Source: Salinicoccus sediminis
GTDB lineage: Bacteria; Bacillota; Bacilli; Staphylococcales; Salinicoccaceae
Direction of reading: 5' to 3'
Assembly: GCF_000986795.1 (NCBI RefSeq)
Contig: NZ_LAYZ01000024.1
Location: 494,693-558,692, forward strand
Length of the DNA: 64,000 bases
The notes beneath the pieces are model-generated. The model was given only the letters and a program-made list of their open reading frames with translations. It was not told the origin of the DNA and made no database searches. Shown in pieces: positions 8,296 to 19,079 of this stretch. The position numbers and the translations under genes were made by a program. Numbering within the stretch: position 1 is the first letter of the stretch; each line of letters starts with the position of its first letter.

Positions 8296-8634
8296 CTAAA
8301 CTGACTTATCATACAGCCCCGCTTCCGTTAAGCCCGCCGCTTCATCAATCGCCTTCTTCCATTTCTTCCTGCCGTTGACGATATATTTCAGCACTTCCCC
8401 GTCCTTCAGTGTCACCCTGATCTCATTCGGCAGCGGGATGAAGCCGTATGCCATCGTCGTACCGATTTCGACATTGCCGACATCCTCAAGTTCCACCGTG
8501 CGCTCCGTCCTGTGGAATGCTGAAAAATTGGGCACATGATGCAGCACCGTCTCGGTCAGATACAATTTGCCCGGAATCGGCCGCAGCCCTTTCCACAGAT
8601 TTCCGTTGCCGACTTTCAAAGTTTTAGATTCCAT
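8296..8634 (-). CDS. Small PH/GRAM-like domain protein
   Basis: 112 residues, no signal or membrane segment. The pattern of beta strands (GKLYLTETVLHHVPNF, TVELEDVGNVEIG, NEIRVTLKDGEVLKYIV) ending in a helix (KKWKKAIDEAAGL) resembles bacterial PH-like/GRAM domains. Function unknown. The start follows GGAGG by 10 bases. It lies between the threonine-synthase-like gene (separated by a terminator) and the UbiA-like gene, and is probably cotranscribed with the latter. Confidence 0.7.
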   Translation of the reverse strand: MESKTLKVGNGNLWKGLRPIPGKLYLTETVLHHVPNFSAFHRTERTVELEDVGNVEIGTTMAYGFIPLPNEIRVTLKDGEVLKYIVNGRKKWKKAIDEAAGLTEAGLYDKSV

Positions 8635-8682
8635 ATAATGAGTTCCTCCGAGTCGAAATTAACTTAAACCAATTATACGCAC

Positions 8683-8714
8683 AAAAAAGTCTCCGGCACA
8701 ACTTCGCCCGGAGC
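8683..8714 (-). terminator. Terminator after the threonine-synthase-like gene
   Basis: Minus strand: GCTCCGG and CCGGAGAC pair around a 10-12 base loop, followed by TTTTTTG. It ends the D-threonine aldolase remnant/threonine-synthase-like unit. Confidence 0.8.
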
Positions 8715-8732
8715 ATTTCCGCACTTCTTCGG

Positions 8733-9833
8733 TCATTCAGATTTGATGCCCGCCGCGCACAGCGGGATGACAAGTGTTTCATCTTCCTTTTTCACGTATT
8801 TCAAATAGCCGGCATAATTCGCCGCGCTGGTCACTTCGACATAGAATCCCTTTTCACTCATTTCCCGGCGGGCTTCAGCAATCTCACTTTCCTCCACTGA
8901 TATGAACTCACCGCCTGTTTCCCTCACCGCTTCAAGTATCTGCGGCGCGCGGGCAGGGGCGGCTATCGCGATGCCTTCTGCAAGTGTGCCGGTATTCTGG
9001 ACAGGCGCCGCCACACTCTCCCCGCGTTCGAAAGCCCGTGCAAGCGGTGCACAATTTGCAGCCTGGACAGCCACTATTTTCGGCAGCCTGTCAATGACAC
9101 CGCTGTCCATCAGCTCTTTGAATCCGTAATATGCGCCGAGCAGCAAAGTGCCGTTGCCGACGGGAACGATCAGTGTGTCAGGTGCTCTGCCGAGTTCCTC
9201 GAAAATTTCAAACGCATATGTTTTCGTCCCTTCATAGAAATAGGGATTGTATACATGGCTCGCATAGAACACACCCTCGCGAGCCACCGCCCGCTGTGCA
9301 GCGGCAGCAATGTCCTCCCGGGTGCCGTTTATCTGTCTGATTTCAGCTCCGTGCGCCTTCACCTGGGCCACTTTCTTCGGTGACGTGGCATCGCTCAAAT
9401 ATATATCACAGGCGATGTTGCAGCGGGCGGCATATGCAGCTATGGCGGTGCCGGCATTTCCGCTGCTGTCCGCGATGACCTTCCCTGCCCCGAGCACCTT
9501 CGACTTTGCCATCAGCACCGCCGCGCCGCGGTCCTTGAACGACAATGTCGGCATCATGTAATCCACTTTTACATAAGTGCCTGCTCGCGCGCCATCCAGC
9601 ACAATCAGCGGCGTCTGTCCCTCGCCCATCGTCACAGGCTTCCAGTCCTCATACTCAAGCGGCATGGTTTCTGCATATCTGAAGATGGAAGCCGGATACC
9701 CCGGCCATGCAGCCGGGTCTAAACCCTTCCTGTCAAAGTCAAGGTCAAGCATACCGCCGCAGTCACATTTCCATCTGGACAACGTGATTTCATGCACAGT
9801 GCCGCAGCTTGCACAAATATATCTTGCCATCAT
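8733..9833 (-). CDS. Threonine-synthase-like PLP enzyme
   Basis: 366 residues, fold-type II PLP enzyme. A four-Cys N-terminal segment (CASC near residue 6, CDC near residue 23) is typical of one class of threonine synthases. The PLP lysine lies in TLSFKDRGAAV, and the phosphate loop is SSGNAGTAIA plus the C-terminal PVGNGT. It may make threonine from phosphohomoserine, but no hom or thrB is nearby; the neighbour is a D-threonine aldolase remnant, so a catabolic lyase role is possible. The first ATG overlaps the ancestral stop of that gene (ATGA), suggesting former translational coupling. Confidence 0.8.
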   Translation of the reverse strand: MMARYICASCGTVHEITLSRWKCDCGGMLDLDFDRKGLDPAAWPGYPASIFRYAETMPLEYEDWKPVTMGEGQTPLIVLDGARAGTYVKVDYMMPTLSFKDRGAAVLMAKSKVLGAGKVIADSSGNAGTAIAAYAARCNIACDIYLSDATSPKKVAQVKAHGAEIRQINGTREDIAAAAQRAVAREGVFYASHVYNPYFYEGTKTYAFEIFEELGRAPDTLIVPVGNGTLLLGAYYGFKELMDSGVIDRLPKIVAVQAANCAPLARAFERGESVAAPVQNTGTLAEGIAIAAPARAPQILEAVRETGGEFISVEESEIAEARREMSEKGFYVEVTSAANYAGYLKYVKKEDETLVIPLCAAGIKSE

Positions 9834-10275
9834 TTAAGTTTCCCCCTGCAGTCGATTTCCAGTTCGCGCCCACTTCGATCTCAATCAGCACCTGTGCCTT
9901 TTTGGATGCCCCTTCAAATACACGCTCGATTTCATCCACCTGGAAGATCGAATCGATGCCGAAAGATATATCGATGTCTTCAGCAAATGCGCGTATTCTT
10001 GACAGCTTCTGTTCTCCGACGATTTCATTGGCGATGAATATATCGGACAGACCTTCCGAGGCCATCACTTCCGCTTCCCCCACTTTCGCGACAGTGATGC
10101 CTTTTGCACCGGCCGCCTCCTGCATTTTGGCAAGTGAAGACATCTTGTGCGTCTTCGTATGCGGGCGGAGCCTGACTGCGTTCCTGTCCGCAAAACTCTG
10201 CATGTTGTCAATATTCTCCTCCATGATACGTTGGTCGATCAGGAGCGCCGGCGTATCCAGTTCAGTGTAATGCAT
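9830..10275 (-). pseudogene. D-threonine aldolase-like gene with internal deletion
   Basis: The reading frame starts well (GGAGGGG, then ATG at 10275) and encodes the N-terminal alanine-racemase-like barrel of the D-threonine aldolase family: LDTPALLID, RLRPHTKTHK with the PLP lysine, VAKVGEAEVMA and IEIEVGAN. At about residue 149 (near 9858-9867) homology stops; family members are about 360-380 residues. In another frame the last bases read ELEIDCRGKLK and a TGA overlapping the next gene's ATG, which looks like the natural C-terminus. So roughly 600 bases were lost and the frame shifted. The hybrid frame runs on to 9790. Almost certainly inactive. Confidence 0.8.
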
Positions 10276-10585
10276 GATACCCCTCCAAATGTTCGAATAT
10301 TCTCTCTTCATTATAATCAATTCCGCATGAATTTGTTAAATGAAGGTTCAACCACCGGCATAAAATACTTTACCGATTAATTAACATAATAAGTAAATTG
10401 ACGTTTTAACTGTAAATCAAATTTCATAAATATTCCCAATAATATTACATTGAGTTTTCAATCTGATTAACAGCAAGTTAAGAATTGATTTAAGTCATAA
10501 ATTAAACTGAAAATATTTGTACAAAATGTTAACGTTGGGCCGTACCATTTTTTATCAAAACTATAAAGGAGAGACATTACTACCT
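10276..10585. other. AT-rich intergenic region before the M15 peptidase
   Basis: About 310 bases without an ORF. It is much AT-richer than the flanking genes and holds the upstream region of the aldolase remnant (minus) and the promoter region of the peptidase (plus). TTGACG at about 10398 is a possible -35 but I see no convincing -10 at the right distance. I find no riboswitch or clear operator. Confidence 0.5.
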
Positions 10586-11155
10586 ATGAGGAACACAATC
10601 AAATCATTGTCTGCAGCGTTTTTTACATTCGCAGTCGTGCCCTCAGTGCTGTTTTTGAGTGCCAATGCGAATACTGCCTCAGCGAACGACGCACATAAAG
10701 ATTCTCTGCCGGAAGATCTGCACCCGACCATCGAAGCAAGCGCTGAAGCGCTGAAGCAGAAAGCCGCCGACAAAGGGATCGTCATCCGCTTCACCGAAGG
10801 CTTCCGTTCATTTGAAGAACAGGACGCGCTCTATGAACAGGGCAGAAGCGAGCCGGGAAATATCGTTACTTATGCCAAAGGCGGAGAATCATACCATAAC
10901 TACGGGCTTGCCGTGGATTATGCAGTAGAGACCGGCAACGGTGATGTCACATGGAACCTCGAATACGATGGAAATGGTAACAGCAAGCCGGATTGGTTTG
11001 AAGTTGGAGATATGGCTAAGGAATTCGGCTTTACATGGGGTGGAGACTGGGAAGACTTTAAAGACTACCCCCACCTCCAGATGAACTTCGGTCTGTCCCT
11101 CCAGGATCTCCAGAATGGATATATGCCGGGATACAACCCATACTTCAATTCCTAA
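10586..11155 (+). CDS. Secreted M15-family peptidoglycan peptidase
   Basis: About 189 residues from the ATG at 10586, with AAAGGAGAG 12 bases upstream (slightly long spacing). A Sec signal peptide ends near ANANTASA. The M15 zinc ligands are visible: SYHNYGLAVDY (His and Asp) and PHLQM (second His), with FRSFEEQDALYEQGR as the substrate strand. It resembles CwlK-type L-alanyl-D-glutamate endopeptidases and VanY-like carboxypeptidases; the exact bond cut is uncertain. Stand-alone gene, followed by a terminator. Confidence 0.87.
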   Translation: MRNTIKSLSAAFFTFAVVPSVLFLSANANTASANDAHKDSLPEDLHPTIEASAEALKQKAADKGIVIRFTEGFRSFEEQDALYEQGRSEPGNIVTYAKGGESYHNYGLAVDYAVETGNGDVTWNLEYDGNGNSKPDWFEVGDMAKEFGFTWGGDWEDFKDYPHLQMNFGLSLQDLQNGYMPGYNPYFNS

Positions 11156-11166
11156 AAACAACACTC

Positions 11167-11199
11167 AGGCTCCCTCAGTCGATTTGAGGGAGCCTTTTC
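11167..11199 (+). terminator. Terminator after the M15 peptidase
   Basis: AGGCTCCCTC and GAGGGAGCCT form a 10-bp stem (11167-11195) followed by TTTTC. It lies between convergent genes; a T-rich stretch a few bases beyond on the minus strand may let it serve dsdA as well. Confidence 0.85.
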
Positions 11200-11200
11200 A

Positions 11201-12502
11201 TTACAGCATGGCTTTTCCTGTTTCATAATATTCCTGCCAAACCGCTTCGGGCACCATCTCTCCTCCGGTGCTCCAGACGATATGAATGGTATTTCCGCCA
11301 TCGTCCGGGACAACAGCCGGACCCATGAAACCGGCAAGCGCGGATGGTTCCAGTTTGAATCCTTCCGTAATACGGGCAAGGGCGAGCATCCTGAACAGCT
11401 GATTGTCACTTACGGTGTATACTCCTGCGATCAGTCCTTCAAGCAGTCTGCCGACGAAGCCGGAGGGCCTGCCGACCGCAAGGCCGTCTGCTGCCGTCTT
11501 GTTGTCGAGCCCGAAGTCAGCCACCGACAGCCGGTCATGGCAGCCGGTCATCATGCCGATCAGCATGCACGGGGAATGCGCCGGTTCGGCAAAATAACAG
11601 TGGACATCATCCCCGAAAATGACTTTCAGTCCGAACGCGATGCCGCCGGGACCGCCGCCCACCCCGCATGGCAGATAGACATTGAGGGGATGGTTTCCAT
11701 CCACTTTAATATTCTGTTCGGCGAGCTGCTCTTTCAGTCTCACTGCCGCAACAGCGTAGCCGAAGAACAATGTCTTCGAATTCTCATCATCCACGAAATA
11801 GCTTTTCGGATCCTGCTCACTTTCAAGCCTGCCCTGTTCCACGGCTTTGCTGTAGTCATCGCTGTGCTCGACTACATTGACGCCTTTTGAACGGAGCATC
11901 TCCTTTTTCCAGGCTCTGGCATCATCGGACATGTGGATCGTCACATTGAACCCGAGTTCGGCACTCATGATACCGATGCTGAGACCGAGGTTCCCCGTGG
12001 AGCCGCAGACGATCGAGTACTGTGAGAAATACTCTTTGAACCTGTCTTCAGCGAATACGCTGTAGTCCCCGTCCTCACTGATCATGCCGGCAGAAAGCGC
12101 CAGGTCTTCAGCCCTCTTCAGCACTTCGTAAATGCCGCCGCGTGCCTTGATTGAGCCTGATACCGCAAGCTTGTTATCCTCTTTTACAAAGAGCTCTCCT
12201 TCCAACGGCACCATGAACATTTCTTCAATTGCCTGCTTCATATCCGGCGCCCCTGTCAGAGGAGATTCAATGATGCCGCCTCCGCTTTCTGTTTCCGGGA
12301 AGACCCGGGCAATGTAAGGGGCAAAACGCCTGAGGCGTACTTCTGCCGCCAGTACATCTTCCTTGCCGAGAGGCAGTGCCCTGATGGTTTCATCCGCCCC
12401 GTAAGTCTTACCGCCTGTCCACAGTACAGGCTCATACCCTCTTATCAGTTCAAGGAGGGGATACTCGGCCTGCCACTGTTCCAGCGTCTTTCCTTCGATC
12501 AT
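11201..12502 (-). CDS. dsdA: D-serine dehydratase
   Basis: 433 residues, the normal length for DsdA. It is a fold-type II PLP enzyme turning D-serine into pyruvate and ammonia. The PLP lysine lies in [10 protein letters not shown] near residue 116; [10 protein letters not shown] is the phosphate loop, and [10 protein letters not shown] lies in the C-terminal half. It detoxifies or uses D-serine. Convergent with the M15 peptidase and only 1 kb from the D-threonine aldolase remnant, so this part of the window had two D-hydroxy-amino-acid enzymes. Confidence 0.93.
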   Translation of the reverse strand: MIEGKTLEQWQAEYPLLELIRGYEPVLWTGGKTYGADETIRALPLGKEDVLAAEVRLRRFAPYIARVFPETESGGGIIESPLTGAPDMKQAIEEMFMVPLEGELFVKEDNKLAVSGSIKARGGIYEVLKRAEDLALSAGMISEDGDYSVFAEDRFKEYFSQYSIVCGSTGNLGLSIGIMSAELGFNVTIHMSDDARAWKKEMLRSKGVNVVEHSDDYSKAVEQGRLESEQDPKSYFVDDENSKTLFFGYAVAAVRLKEQLAEQNIKVDGNHPLNVYLPCGVGGGPGGIAFGLKVIFGDDVHCYFAEPAHSPCMLIGMMTGCHDRLSVADFGLDNKTAADGLAVGRPSGFVGRLLEGLIAGVYTVSDNQLFRMLALARITEGFKLEPSALAGFMGPAVVPDDGGNTIHIVWSTGGEMVPEAVWQEYYETGKAML

Positions 12503-12544
12503 GTATCATATCCCCTTTCAGTGATGTTACAGGACAATCATATC

Positions 12545-12581
12545 AAAAAAACGCACCGGTTTATCAATAAAGACCGGTGCG
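12545..12581 (-). terminator. Terminator after the baeRF/VLRF1-like gene
   Basis: CGCACCGGT and ACCGGTGCG pair (12552-12581) around a 12-base loop; the minus strand continues TTTTTTT. It lies directly after the stop codon at 12601. Confidence 0.88.
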
Positions 12582-12600
12582 GATCATCATTCCATATATT

Positions 12601-13398
12601 TTAGATCAGAGTATCATAGACCTCTTTGAGAATTTCATGATTCGGCCTTGAACCAAGGTTTTTGGCAATGGTGCCCCTGACATATGATTCACTCATTTGG
12701 TTCTCGAGCTCGGCGACGGATTCCTTGCTGCCGACCAGATAGGCCCCTTTCAGTTTCCGCCCTTTCAGCTCCTTGGACAGCTCCTGTGCAAGATCCCTGT
12801 ACCAGCGGTGCTGATTCTCATCAAAGCGCCTCTGGAATTCATCCTTGCCGTGGCCCCTCTCGCCCGGCTGCACAGCTTCCTGGTAATCCACCCAGCTCTG
12901 ACGTTCCAGATTCCAGCTGAAGTATTTTTCGTCCTGGATAGTGCCGAGTTCCGTCTCGAGGAAAGTTACATCAGCCTGCTGGACGACGATGATCGCCGTT
13001 TCAGGAAATTTCTGCTCCAGTTCCTCCACCTGCTGTGTATCCGCAGTGTGGTCCCACCGGATGGAAGTCGTTACCGGCACCTGGAGTATGCGCTCACGCC
13101 AGAGCTCACCGTCCGCAGATGCAATGAGGATGAGCCCCCGCTGCATCTCCTTCTGTTTCGCATAGATTTCCGTCTCAGCTTTATCCAGGAGGTTCTGCAA
13201 TGCTTTCAGTTCTTCCGGGTTATCCTTGTTCTTCACCTGTTCCTTCAGTTCCTTCATCCCGTTCTTCAGGTGGATTTTCCACTCTCCGTTGGCCTGGTTA
13301 CGGTCCGTGACGTCGGTATTCAAATACAGTGAAAGGATTCCTGTATCATCATTTTTTGCTTTGATCTTCTTAATGTTTTCGACTACAGACATATGCAT
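12601..13398 (-). CDS. baeRF/VLRF1-family (aeRF1-like) protein
   Basis: 265 residues, no membrane segment. It resembles the bacterial relatives of archaeo-eukaryotic release factor 1 (baeRF, VLRF1 group): SLYLNTD near the N-terminus, RGLILIASADGELWRE, and a C-terminal segment LKGAYLVGSKESV. Such proteins are predicted to act on stalled or stressed ribosomes, but the molecular role of this group is not settled. Two starts are possible: the ATG at 13398 (4 bases after AGGAGG) or at 13392 (10 bases). A sigma-B-like promoter lies upstream. A single gene with its own terminator. Confidence 0.72.
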   Translation of the reverse strand: MHMSVVENIKKIKAKNDDTGILSLYLNTDVTDRNQANGEWKIHLKNGMKELKEQVKNKDNPEELKALQNLLDKAETEIYAKQKEMQRGLILIASADGELWRERILQVPVTTSIRWDHTADTQQVEELEQKFPETAIIVVQQADVTFLETELGTIQDEKYFSWNLERQSWVDYQEAVQPGERGHGKDEFQRRFDENQHRWYRDLAQELSKELKGRKLKGAYLVGSKESVAELENQMSESYVRGTIAKNLGSRPNHEILKEVYDTLI

Positions 13399-13470
13399 GG
13401 TTCCTCCTCTTCGTATTCACATGGGGCAGAAGCGGGACAGTCTACATGAAAAAATCAACTTTTATATAAT

Positions 13471-13495
13471 CTACCCTCTGTGGACCGGACAAAAC
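13471..13495 (-). promoter_or_regulatory. Putative sigma-B promoter of the baeRF-like gene
   Basis: Minus strand: GTTTTG at 13490-13495, 13-base spacer, GGGTAG at 13471-13476. This fits the sigma-B pattern GTTTww-N12-15-GGGwAw apart from the last base. A leader of about 65 bases would precede the gene. Predicted only. Confidence 0.45.
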
Positions 13496-13594
13496 ATATA
13501 CTGGAGTCCCTCAATCTTCATCCATCCGTTATTCCCTGGTTGTCCACGCGGCATCATTCACAAATTATCCATTCCAGCCCTATCCTGCAAGTGT

Positions 13595-13600
13595 TATAAT
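13595..13600 (+). promoter_or_regulatory. Extended -10 element upstream of ctaB
   Basis: TGTTATAAT is a TG-extended -10 45 bases before the ctaB TTG start. No good -35 is visible, as is common for extended -10 promoters. Confidence 0.45.
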
Positions 13601-13644
13601 GAAAAATAGAGCTTTTTTATAAAGAATCGAATGAGGGAATACTC

Positions 13645-14565
13645 TTGAAGAATGGACAGAAGACATCCGGACAGAGAACAGGAACGGCTTCCGGATTTTT
13701 AATCAATATCAAATATCTGCTGAAAGGCAAGGTGCTGGTGGCAAATGTGCTGCCGGTCTTTACCGCCTACTGGCTTGCCCTTTACTTCAGCGGCGAAAGT
13801 TTTATGGAACATATCCCGCTTTTCCTGCTGACGATCATAGGGAGTACGATTGTCATATCCGGCGCACTGATGCTCAACAACTGGTATGAGGCAGACCTCG
13901 ACAGGAAGATGGACCGTACGAGAAACCGCCCGACTGTCACAGGTGCGTTTTCCCTGAAATCAGTACTTTGGGCAGGAATCATAACATCCGCCATCGGAAT
14001 GGGCATGATGCTGCTCACGACATTCGAAGCCTTCATCTACTCTTTTCTTGGCTGGTTTTTCTATGTCGTCCTCTACACATTCTGGTCAAAACGCAAATAC
14101 ACCATAAATACGATCATCGGCAGCATCTCCGGTGCATTCACCCCGCTTATCGGCTGGGCGGTAATTGCACCCGCAACCCATATCATCCCGGTTGCCCTCG
14201 CTTATCTGCTGTTCATCTGGCAGGTGCCGCACACACTGGCAATTGCTGTCAAAAGACTTAAAGATTACACACGCGCCGGCGTGCCGATGCTCCCGGTGGT
14301 TTCCGGTACGGGGCCGACCATCCGGCAGATGCTGGTCTACACGGCCGCGCTGCTGCCCTTCCCTTTCCTGCTCCTCAACAGCATGGGCGGCATCTTTTTC
14401 ACCGTTGTGCTCGTCATGACCATCGGCTGGATCATACTTGTCGCTTCAGGACTGAGAACGACAAAGCTCGGAAAGTGGGCACAGGTGAACCTGCGCTTTT
14501 CCATCATTTATCTTGTGATCATCTCACTCACGATGATCATCCTGACTTCCCCGGTTGTATATTGA
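13645..14565 (+). CDS. ctaB: Protoheme IX farnesyltransferase (heme O synthase)
   Basis: 306 residues, about nine membrane segments. The first Asp-rich motif is NNWYEADLDRKMDRTRNRP near residue 80; the second loop is AVKRLKDYTRAGVPMLP near residue 205. It farnesylates heme B to heme O for terminal oxidases. The start is a TTG at 13645 behind GAGGGA. It is not next to ctaA or oxidase genes here. Terminator follows. Confidence 0.92.
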   Translation: MKNGQKTSGQRTGTASGFLINIKYLLKGKVLVANVLPVFTAYWLALYFSGESFMEHIPLFLLTIIGSTIVISGALMLNNWYEADLDRKMDRTRNRPTVTGAFSLKSVLWAGIITSAIGMGMMLLTTFEAFIYSFLGWFFYVVLYTFWSKRKYTINTIIGSISGAFTPLIGWAVIAPATHIIPVALAYLLFIWQVPHTLAIAVKRLKDYTRAGVPMLPVVSGTGPTIRQMLVYTAALLPFPFLLLNSMGGIFFTVVLVMTIGWIILVASGLRTTKLGKWAQVNLRFSIIYLVIISLTMIILTSPVVY

Positions 14566-14575
14566 TATCGCCTGA

Positions 14576-14602
14576 GGGCTTCTCCTGGAGAAGTCCTTTT
14601 TC
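14576..14602 (+). terminator. Terminator after ctaB
   Basis: GGCTTCTCC pairs with GGAGAAGTCC, followed by TTTTTC, 10 bases after the ctaB stop. Confidence 0.8.
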
Positions 14603-14610
14603 AATAATAT

Positions 14611-14643
14611 AAAAAAACTCCCGTCCCGGAACCGGGACAGGAG
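14611..14643 (-). terminator. Terminator of the suf operon
   Basis: Minus strand: CTCCTGTCCCGG pairs with CCGGGACGGGAG (14618-14643), followed by TTTTTTT. It lies 14 bases past the sufB stop. Confidence 0.92.
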
Positions 14644-14656
14644 CATGAAAGATATA

Positions 14657-16054
14657 TTAGCCGATGGAACCTTCCATTTCGAAGGAGATCAGACGGTTCA
14701 TTTCGACCGCATATTCCATTGGCAGTTCTTTTGTGAATGGTTCGATGAAGCCCATGACAATCATTTCTGTCGCTTCTTCTTCACCAAGTCCACGGCTCAT
14801 CAGATAGAAGAGCTGCTCTTCGGATACTTTCGAAACTTTCGCTTCGTGCTCAAGCGAGATGTTGTCGTTCAGTATCTCGTTGTACGGAATTGTGTCTGAA
14901 GTGGATTCGTTATCCATGATCAGAGTGTCACACTCGATATTTGAGCGTGCACCTTCAGCTTTGCGGCCGAAGTGGACAATACCGCGGTAGGATACTTTAC
15001 CACCGTTTTTGGAAATGGACTTGGATACGATCGTAGATGAAGTATTCGGTGCAAGGTGGATCATCTTCGCACCTGCATCCTGGTGCTGTCCTTTACCTGC
15101 AAGTGCGATGGAGAGTGTCATTCCACGTGCGCCTTCGCCTTTTAGGAATACGGACGGATATTTCATCGTCAGTTTCGAACCGATGTTGCCGTCAACCCAT
15201 TCCATCGTACCATTCTCTTCGACAAACGTACGTTTCGTAACAAGGTTATAGACGTTGTTTGCCCAGTTCTGGATTGTAGTATAGCGACAGTAAGCGTCTT
15301 TCTTAACAACGATCTCAACGATTGCAGAGTGCAGTGAGTTCGTTGTATAGACCGGTGCTGTACAACCCTCTACATAGTGGACGCTTGATCCTTCATCACA
15401 GATGATGAGTGTACGCTCAAACTGTCCCATGTTTTCAGAGTTGATGCGGAAATACGCCTGCAGCGGTGTATCCAGTTTTACTCCCGGAGGGCAGTAGATG
15501 AATGAACCGCCGGACCATACTGCAGAGTTGAGTGCAGCGAATTTGTTGTCTGTAGGCGGAATCACTGTTGCCCAGTGCTCTTTGAACAGATCTTCGTTTT
15601 CACGGAGCGCGGAGTCCGTGTCCTTGAAGATTACACCTTTCTCTTCAAGATCCTGTTCCATGTTGTGGTATACAACCTCGGATTCATACTGGGCAGAAAC
15701 ACCTGCAAGGTATTTTTGCTCAGCTTCCGGGATACCCAGTTTATCAAATGTACGTTTGATTTCGTCAGGTACCTCATCCCATGAACGCTCTGCCATTTCT
15801 GATGGTTTTACGTAGTACGTAATTTCATCAAAATCAAGCTCTGAGAGGTCACCGCCCCACATTGGCATCGGCATTTTATAGAAATGCTTCAGGGATTTGA
15901 GACGGAAGTCAAGCATCCACTGTGGCTCTTCTTTCATATTGGAAATTTCGCGGACAATATCTTCTGTCAGACCGCGGTCAGAACGGAAAATCGATACGTC
16001 TTCATCATGGAAACCGTATTTGTAATCGCCGACTTCTGGTGCTTTCTTAGCCAT
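14657..16054 (-). CDS. sufB: Fe-S cluster scaffold SufB
   Basis: 465 residues, the staphylococcal SufB length. Start is the ATG at 16054, with AAGGAG 8 bases upstream; the in-frame GTG at 16063 overlaps that site. Conserved SufB features include [12 protein letters not shown] and the C-terminal SFEMEGSIG. With SufC and SufD it forms the SufBC2D scaffold that assembles iron-sulfur clusters. Last gene of sufC-sufD-sufS-sufU-sufB, 18 bases after sufU. Confidence 0.96.
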   Translation of the reverse strand: MAKKAPEVGDYKYGFHDEDVSIFRSDRGLTEDIVREISNMKEEPQWMLDFRLKSLKHFYKMPMPMWGGDLSELDFDEITYYVKPSEMAERSWDEVPDEIKRTFDKLGIPEAEQKYLAGVSAQYESEVVYHNMEQDLEEKGVIFKDTDSALRENEDLFKEHWATVIPPTDNKFAALNSAVWSGGSFIYCPPGVKLDTPLQAYFRINSENMGQFERTLIICDEGSSVHYVEGCTAPVYTTNSLHSAIVEIVVKKDAYCRYTTIQNWANNVYNLVTKRTFVEENGTMEWVDGNIGSKLTMKYPSVFLKGEGARGMTLSIALAGKGQHQDAGAKMIHLAPNTSSTIVSKSISKNGGKVSYRGIVHFGRKAEGARSNIECDTLIMDNESTSDTIPYNEILNDNISLEHEAKVSKVSEEQLFYLMSRGLGEEEATEMIVMGFIEPFTKELPMEYAVEMNRLISFEMEGSIG

Positions 16055-16072
16055 ATCAATCACTCCTTTTTA

Positions 16073-17744
<1,672 letters not shown>

Positions 17745-19061
17745 TTATTTTGAAAGAACTTTCATCTCAATGACTTCTCTGAGCTGGTTTTTGACGGATT
17801 CGATCGGAAGTGCCCTTACTACAGGATCAAGGAATCCGTGGATGACAAGCCTTTCCGCTTCTTTCTGTGAAATACCGCGGCTCATCAGGTAGAACAGCTG
17901 GATCGGATCCACACGTCCGACTGAAGCTGCGTGTCCTGCTGTCACATCATCCTCGTCGATGAGGAGGATCGGGTTCGCGTCGCCGCGCGCCTTTTCACTG
18001 AGCATCAGCACACGGGATTCCTGCTGCGCATCTGAACGCGTCGCACCGTGCTTGATCAGCCCGACACCGTTGAATATGCTTGAAGCCGCATCTTTCATGA
18101 CGCCGTGCTTCAGGATATGTCCATTCGTGTCTTTACCGTAGTGGATGATCTGGGAAGTGAAGTTCATCTTCTGCTCCCCGCGTCCGACTACAACGATCTT
18201 AAGATCTGACTGGGAGTTGTCACCGATCAGATAAGTCGTATTGTCGTAGATGACGTGGGAGTCGTTCATGAGACCAAGCGCCCAGTCGATGTCGGCATCC
18301 CTGCCGGTTACGCCGCGGCGGTTGATGTAGCCTGTAAAACCTTCCGCAAGGAAGTCCACTGCGCCGTATTTCACTTTTGCATTATCTTTCGCGATGACTT
18401 CGGAAACGATGTTCACCTGTTCTTCCGATTTATCCACGCCGGACAGATAGTTCTCAACATAAGTCAGTTCGGAACCTTCATCCGCAACAATCAGCACGTG
18501 GTTGAACAGGGAAGCCTTCTCATCATCGTGGAGCACGACCATCTGCACAGGGTCTTCGATTTGAACATTTTTAGGTACATAGACGAACAATCCGCCGTTC
18601 AGCATGGCAGTGTGGAATGCAGCAAGTTTATGCTCATCCACTCTGACGCCGTCTGTCATGAAGTATTTTTCAACGAGTTCAGGGTGGTTCGCACTCGCTT
18701 CGATGATATTCTCTATGATTACGCCTTTATCCAGAAGCTCATCGGATACCTGGAGATATGCAGGCGTATTGTTGTGCTGTACATAAATATTTTTCGTATG
18801 TTCGATATCAAGCAGGTTCCTCACTGCTTCCGGAAGTTCCTCGAGGCTGCCATAGACAGAGCTGTCCGTTACTGGCTGCGCTGCAGTGAAGAAGTCCCAC
18901 CTGTTGAGCTTAGTCTTGTCAGGCTTGGGCATTTCAAGACTTTCAATCTTATCAAGTGCTTCCTGTTTTTTGCTGATCAGAAGTTCTGACTCACCGCGCT
19001 CTTTTGCCCTTGCGATAACTTCGTCAGCATTGATCACAAATTCATTTACATCAGTAGCCAT
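17745..19061 (-). CDS. sufD: Fe-S cluster assembly protein SufD
   Basis: 438 residues, a SufB paralogue. Start chosen at the ATG at 19061, 6 bases after AGGAGG; an ATG at 19067 touches that site. C-terminal signature [21 protein letters not shown] is the SufB/D hallmark. It forms the scaffold with SufB and SufC. It lies 18 bases after sufC. Confidence 0.95.
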   Translation of the reverse strand: MATDVNEFVINADEVIARAKERGESELLISKKQEALDKIESLEMPKPDKTKLNRWDFFTAAQPVTDSSVYGSLEELPEAVRNLLDIEHTKNIYVQHNNTPAYLQVSDELLDKGVIIENIIEASANHPELVEKYFMTDGVRVDEHKLAAFHTAMLNGGLFVYVPKNVQIEDPVQMVVLHDDEKASLFNHVLIVADEGSELTYVENYLSGVDKSEEQVNIVSEVIAKDNAKVKYGAVDFLAEGFTGYINRRGVTGRDADIDWALGLMNDSHVIYDNTTYLIGDNSQSDLKIVVVGRGEQKMNFTSQIIHYGKDTNGHILKHGVMKDAASSIFNGVGLIKHGATRSDAQQESRVLMLSEKARGDANPILLIDEDDVTAGHAASVGRVDPIQLFYLMSRGISQKEAERLVIHGFLDPVVRALPIESVKNQLREVIEMKVLSK

Positions 19062-19079
19062 TGTCATCCTCCTGTCTTA

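Noticed and set aside
10510..10535. Possible WalR box before the wall peptidase
   Set aside because: TGTACA and TGTTAA are spaced 9 and not 11 bases apart, and the first half site is off.
10517..10585. Upstream extension of the M15 peptidase to an ATG at 10517
   Set aside because: The extension has no ribosome site and would put 23 non-signal residues before a normal signal peptide.
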